A stretch of DNA of 64,000 bases from Pseudomonadota bacterium (GTDB taxonomy: Bacteria; Pseudomonadota; Alphaproteobacteria; Dongiales; Dongiaceae), in contig JAJYUT010000005.1 in NCBI GenBank assembly GCA_021792365.1, positions 62,001 through 126,000 of the forward strand, written 5' to 3'. The notes under the pieces are model-generated. The model was given only the letters and a program-made list of their open reading frames with translations. It searched no databases and was not told the DNA's origin. The translations under genes and the position numbers were made by a program. Shown piece by piece: positions 61,947 through 64,000 of this stretch. Positions within the stretch are counted from its first letter, which is position 1; each line of letters opens with the position of its first letter.

Positions 61947-63287
61947 ATGAGTGTGCGCGTTCGCTTCGCCCCGTCGCCGACGGGAAGGCTGCACGTCGGC
62001 AATATCTACATCGCTCTGCATAACTGGCTGTTCGCCAGGAAAGCAGGCGGCGAATTCCTGCTGCGCCTCGACGACACCGACCGGGAACGATCCACCGAAG
62101 ATTTCGCGAACGGGATCAAGGCCGACCTGGAATGGCTCGGGCTTGCCTGGACTCTGTTCGACCGCCAGTCGGCGCGGCTCGCGATCTATGACGCGGCGGC
62201 ACAGCGCCTGCGCGCGGCGGGACGGCTCTATCCCTGCTACGAAAGCGCGGAGGAGCTTGGCCTCAAGCGCAAGGTGCAACTCTCCCAGGGCAAGCCGCCG
62301 ATCTATGATCGTGCGGCGCTGCGGCTGACGGAAGCCGACCGCAGCAAGCTGGAAGCCGAAGGCAAGCGCCCGCATTGGCGCTTCAAGCTGGAGGCGCGCG
62401 ACGTCACCTGGAACGACCTGGTGCGCGGGCCGCAGCACATCGACGAGACCAGCCAATCCGACCCCGTGCTGGTGCGCGAGGACGGAACCTATCTCTACAC
62501 TTTGCCCTCCGTGGTCGACGATATCGAGTTCAAGATTACGCATGTGATCCGCGGCAACGACCACGTCACCAACACCGCGACGCAGATCCAGATCTTCGAG
62601 GCACTCGGCGCCCCGGTCCCGATCTTCGCGCATCTCCCGCTGCTGGTGGACGCGGCGGGCGAGGGACTGTCGAAGCGCCTGGGCTCGCTGTCCATCCGAC
62701 AGATGCGGGAGGAGGGACTGGAGCCGATGGCGATCAACGCGTATCTCGCGCGGATCGGCACCGGCGATCCCGCCGCCCCGGCGCGCAGCCTCGATGCGCT
62801 GCTGCCTGAGCACGATCTCGCCAAGTTCGGCAAGTCCTCGCCGCGCTTCGATCCGGAGGAGCTGAAGCACTTGAACGCCAGGCTGCTGCATCACCTGCCG
62901 TTCGAGGAGGCTCGCAAGCATCTGGCGGCGATCGGGCTCGGCGATGTCGATGCCGCCGTATGGGACGCGGCGCGCGCCAATGTCGAGAAGGTGGAGGACA
63001 TCGCGGTGTGGCAGTCGGTGGTCAAAGGACCGGTGACGCCTGCGATCGCCGATGCCGCCTTCGCTGCCAAGGCGGCGGAGTTGCTGCCGCCTGAGCCGTG
63101 GAATGCCGAGACCTGGAGCGCCTGGACCAGCGCGGTCAAGAGCGCGACGGGCCGCAAGGGCAAGGACCTCTTCATGCCGCTGCGTCAGGCCTTGACGGCG
63201 TCAGACCACGGACCTGAATTGAAGCTGCTGCTGCCGCTGATCGGCCGCGACCGCGCGCTGAAGCGCCTGAAGGGAGAGACGGCGTGA
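61947..63287 (+). CDS. gltX: Glutamate--tRNA ligase
   Basis: A 446-residue class I aminoacyl-tRNA synthetase. [15 protein letters not shown] carries the HIGH-type motif (HVGN, 16-19). [12 protein letters not shown] holds the KMSKS equivalent. [10 protein letters not shown] is the family's acidic motif. The anticodon-binding helical domain follows. Alphaproteobacteria often carry two GltX copies, and which one this is cannot be told here. It follows nadE by 18 bases. Confidence 0.96.
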   Translation: MSVRVRFAPSPTGRLHVGNIYIALHNWLFARKAGGEFLLRLDDTDRERSTEDFANGIKADLEWLGLAWTLFDRQSARLAIYDAAAQRLRAAGRLYPCYESAEELGLKRKVQLSQGKPPIYDRAALRLTEADRSKLEAEGKRPHWRFKLEARDVTWNDLVRGPQHIDETSQSDPVLVREDGTYLYTLPSVVDDIEFKITHVIRGNDHVTNTATQIQIFEALGAPVPIFAHLPLLVDAAGEGLSKRLGSLSIRQMREEGLEPMAINAYLARIGTGDPAAPARSLDALLPEHDLAKFGKSSPRFDPEELKHLNARLLHHLPFEEARKHLAAIGLGDVDAAVWDAARANVEKVEDIAVWQSVVKGPVTPAIADAAFAAKAAELLPPEPWNAETWSAWTSAVKSATGRKGKDLFMPLRQALTASDHGPELKLLLPLIGRDRALKRLKGETA

Positions 63288-64000
63288 CCATCCACCTCTA
63301 CAACACCTTGACGCGCGAGAAGGAGGTGTTTGCGCCGATCGATCCCGAGAGCGTGCGCATGTATGTCTGTGGGCCGACGGTCTACGACTACGCCCATATC
63401 GGCAATGCGCGGCCGGTCGTCGTCTTCGATACGCTGTTCCGCCTGCTTCGCCATGCCTATGGCGCCGCGCACGTCATCTATGTTCGGAACATCACCGATA
63501 TCGACGACAAGATCATGGATGCGGCGAAGGCGAGCGGCGAGGATATCGGCGCCATCACCGCGCGCACCACGAAGTATTACCACGACGACATGGGCGCCTT
63601 GAACGCGCTGCGTCCGACGCGCGAGCCGCGCGCCACCGAGTTCGTGCCGCAGATGATCGCGCTGATGCAGACGCTCATCGCCAAGAGCTTCGCATACGAG
63701 GCCGAGGGCCATGTGCTGTTCCACGTGCCGGCGATGGAGGAGTACGGCCAGTTGTCGCGCCGCTCGCTGGACGACATGATCGCCGGCGCGCGGGTCGAGG
63801 TCGCGCCCTACAAGAAGCACCCCGCCGACTTCGTGCTGTGGAAGCCGAGCACCGCAGACCAGCCGGGCTGGGATTCGCCCTGGGGCCGCGGCAGGCCGGG
63901 CTGGCACATCGAATGCTCCGCCATGTCCGGCGCGCTGCTGGGAGAGGTGTTCGATATCCATGGCGGCGGCATTGACCTCATCTTCCCGCACCATGAGAAC
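63284..64000 (+). CDS. cysS: Cysteine--tRNA ligase, 5' part
   Basis: The first 239 residues of CysRS; the gene runs off the window. [20 protein letters not shown] contains the zinc Cys and the HIGH motif (HIGN). [26 protein letters not shown] (second zinc Cys) and [16 protein letters not shown] are diagnostic. GTG 63284 overlaps the gltX stop by 4 bases, with AGGGAGAG upstream. Confidence 0.96.
   Translation, partial: MTIHLYNTLTREKEVFAPIDPESVRMYVCGPTVYDYAHIGNARPVVVFDTLFRLLRHAYGAAHVIYVRNITDIDDKIMDAAKASGEDIGAITARTTKYYHDDMGALNALRPTREPRATEFVPQMIALMQTLIAKSFAYEAEGHVLFHVPAMEEYGQLSRRSLDDMIAGARVEVAPYKKHPADFVLWKPSTADQPGWDSPWGRGRPGWHIECSAMSGALLGEVFDIHGGGIDLIFPHHEN

Noticed and set aside
1-64000. tRNA, rRNA, CRISPR array, insertion sequence, integrase or phage genes
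   Set aside because: Looked for and not seen; gene order and composition are consistent with core chromosome.

Overview
The window is high-GC DNA from a flagellated alphaproteobacterium, most likely Rhodospirillales or a close relative. This is inferred from gene content: CtrA, ChpT, SciP, FlbD, FliX, FlbT and FlaF all occur here, and alphaproteobacteria use this set to tie flagellum assembly to the cell cycle. No tRNA, rRNA, CRISPR array, insertion sequence or prophage was seen.

Layout. 1-4800: molybdenum-cofactor genes (moaA, mobA), a TetR regulator with a DUF2852 membrane protein behind a clear operator, and small hypothetical genes. 4900-11740: chpT followed by cheA-cheW-cheY-cheB-cheR. 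The CheA is a 1035-residue hybrid kinase with a truncated-haemoglobin domain where the P2 domain should be. 11900-14710: ctrA, divergent from fliI-fliJ. 14730-17750: a sugar ABC transporter. 18250-31000: a long minus-strand class II flagellar operon, fliF-fliG-fliH-fliN-motA-flbD-flhA-flhF-flhG plus a FliK-like gene, ending in a frameshifted SAM hydrolase. 31200-40590: sciP, then flgE-flgK-flgL-fliK-flgD. 40800-53500: filament region with two large flagellins, flbT, flaF, a methyltransferase, a glycosyltransferase, a double TPR-glycosyltransferase, a TPR protein and an unknown PPC-like gene. 53700-57000: FlaG-like gene, flgI-flgJ-flgN, fliX. 57000-64000: dksA, a frameshifted nucleotidyltransferase, an MFS transporter, nadE, gltX and the start of cysS.

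The flagellar regulation can be read from the DNA. CtrA-type boxes (TTAA-N7-TTAA or one-mismatch forms) precede fliI, fliF, sciP, fliX, the FlaG-like gene and the glycosyltransferase pair. Near-perfect sigma-54 promoters (GG-N10-GC) precede flgE, both flagellin genes and flgI. Three of these four have GGCAAA/TTTGCC-type palindromes about 75-130 bp upstream, as expected for FlbD enhancers. ChpT should phosphorylate CtrA, SciP should restrain it, and FliX should gate FlbD.

The most notable items are the globin-containing CheA, a shared beta-rich module repeated in FlgE, FlgK and FlgL (FlgL reaches 844 residues), and a probable flagellin-modification island. Two genes (SAM hydrolase, nucleotidyltransferase) are split by single frameshifts that could be real or sequencing errors.
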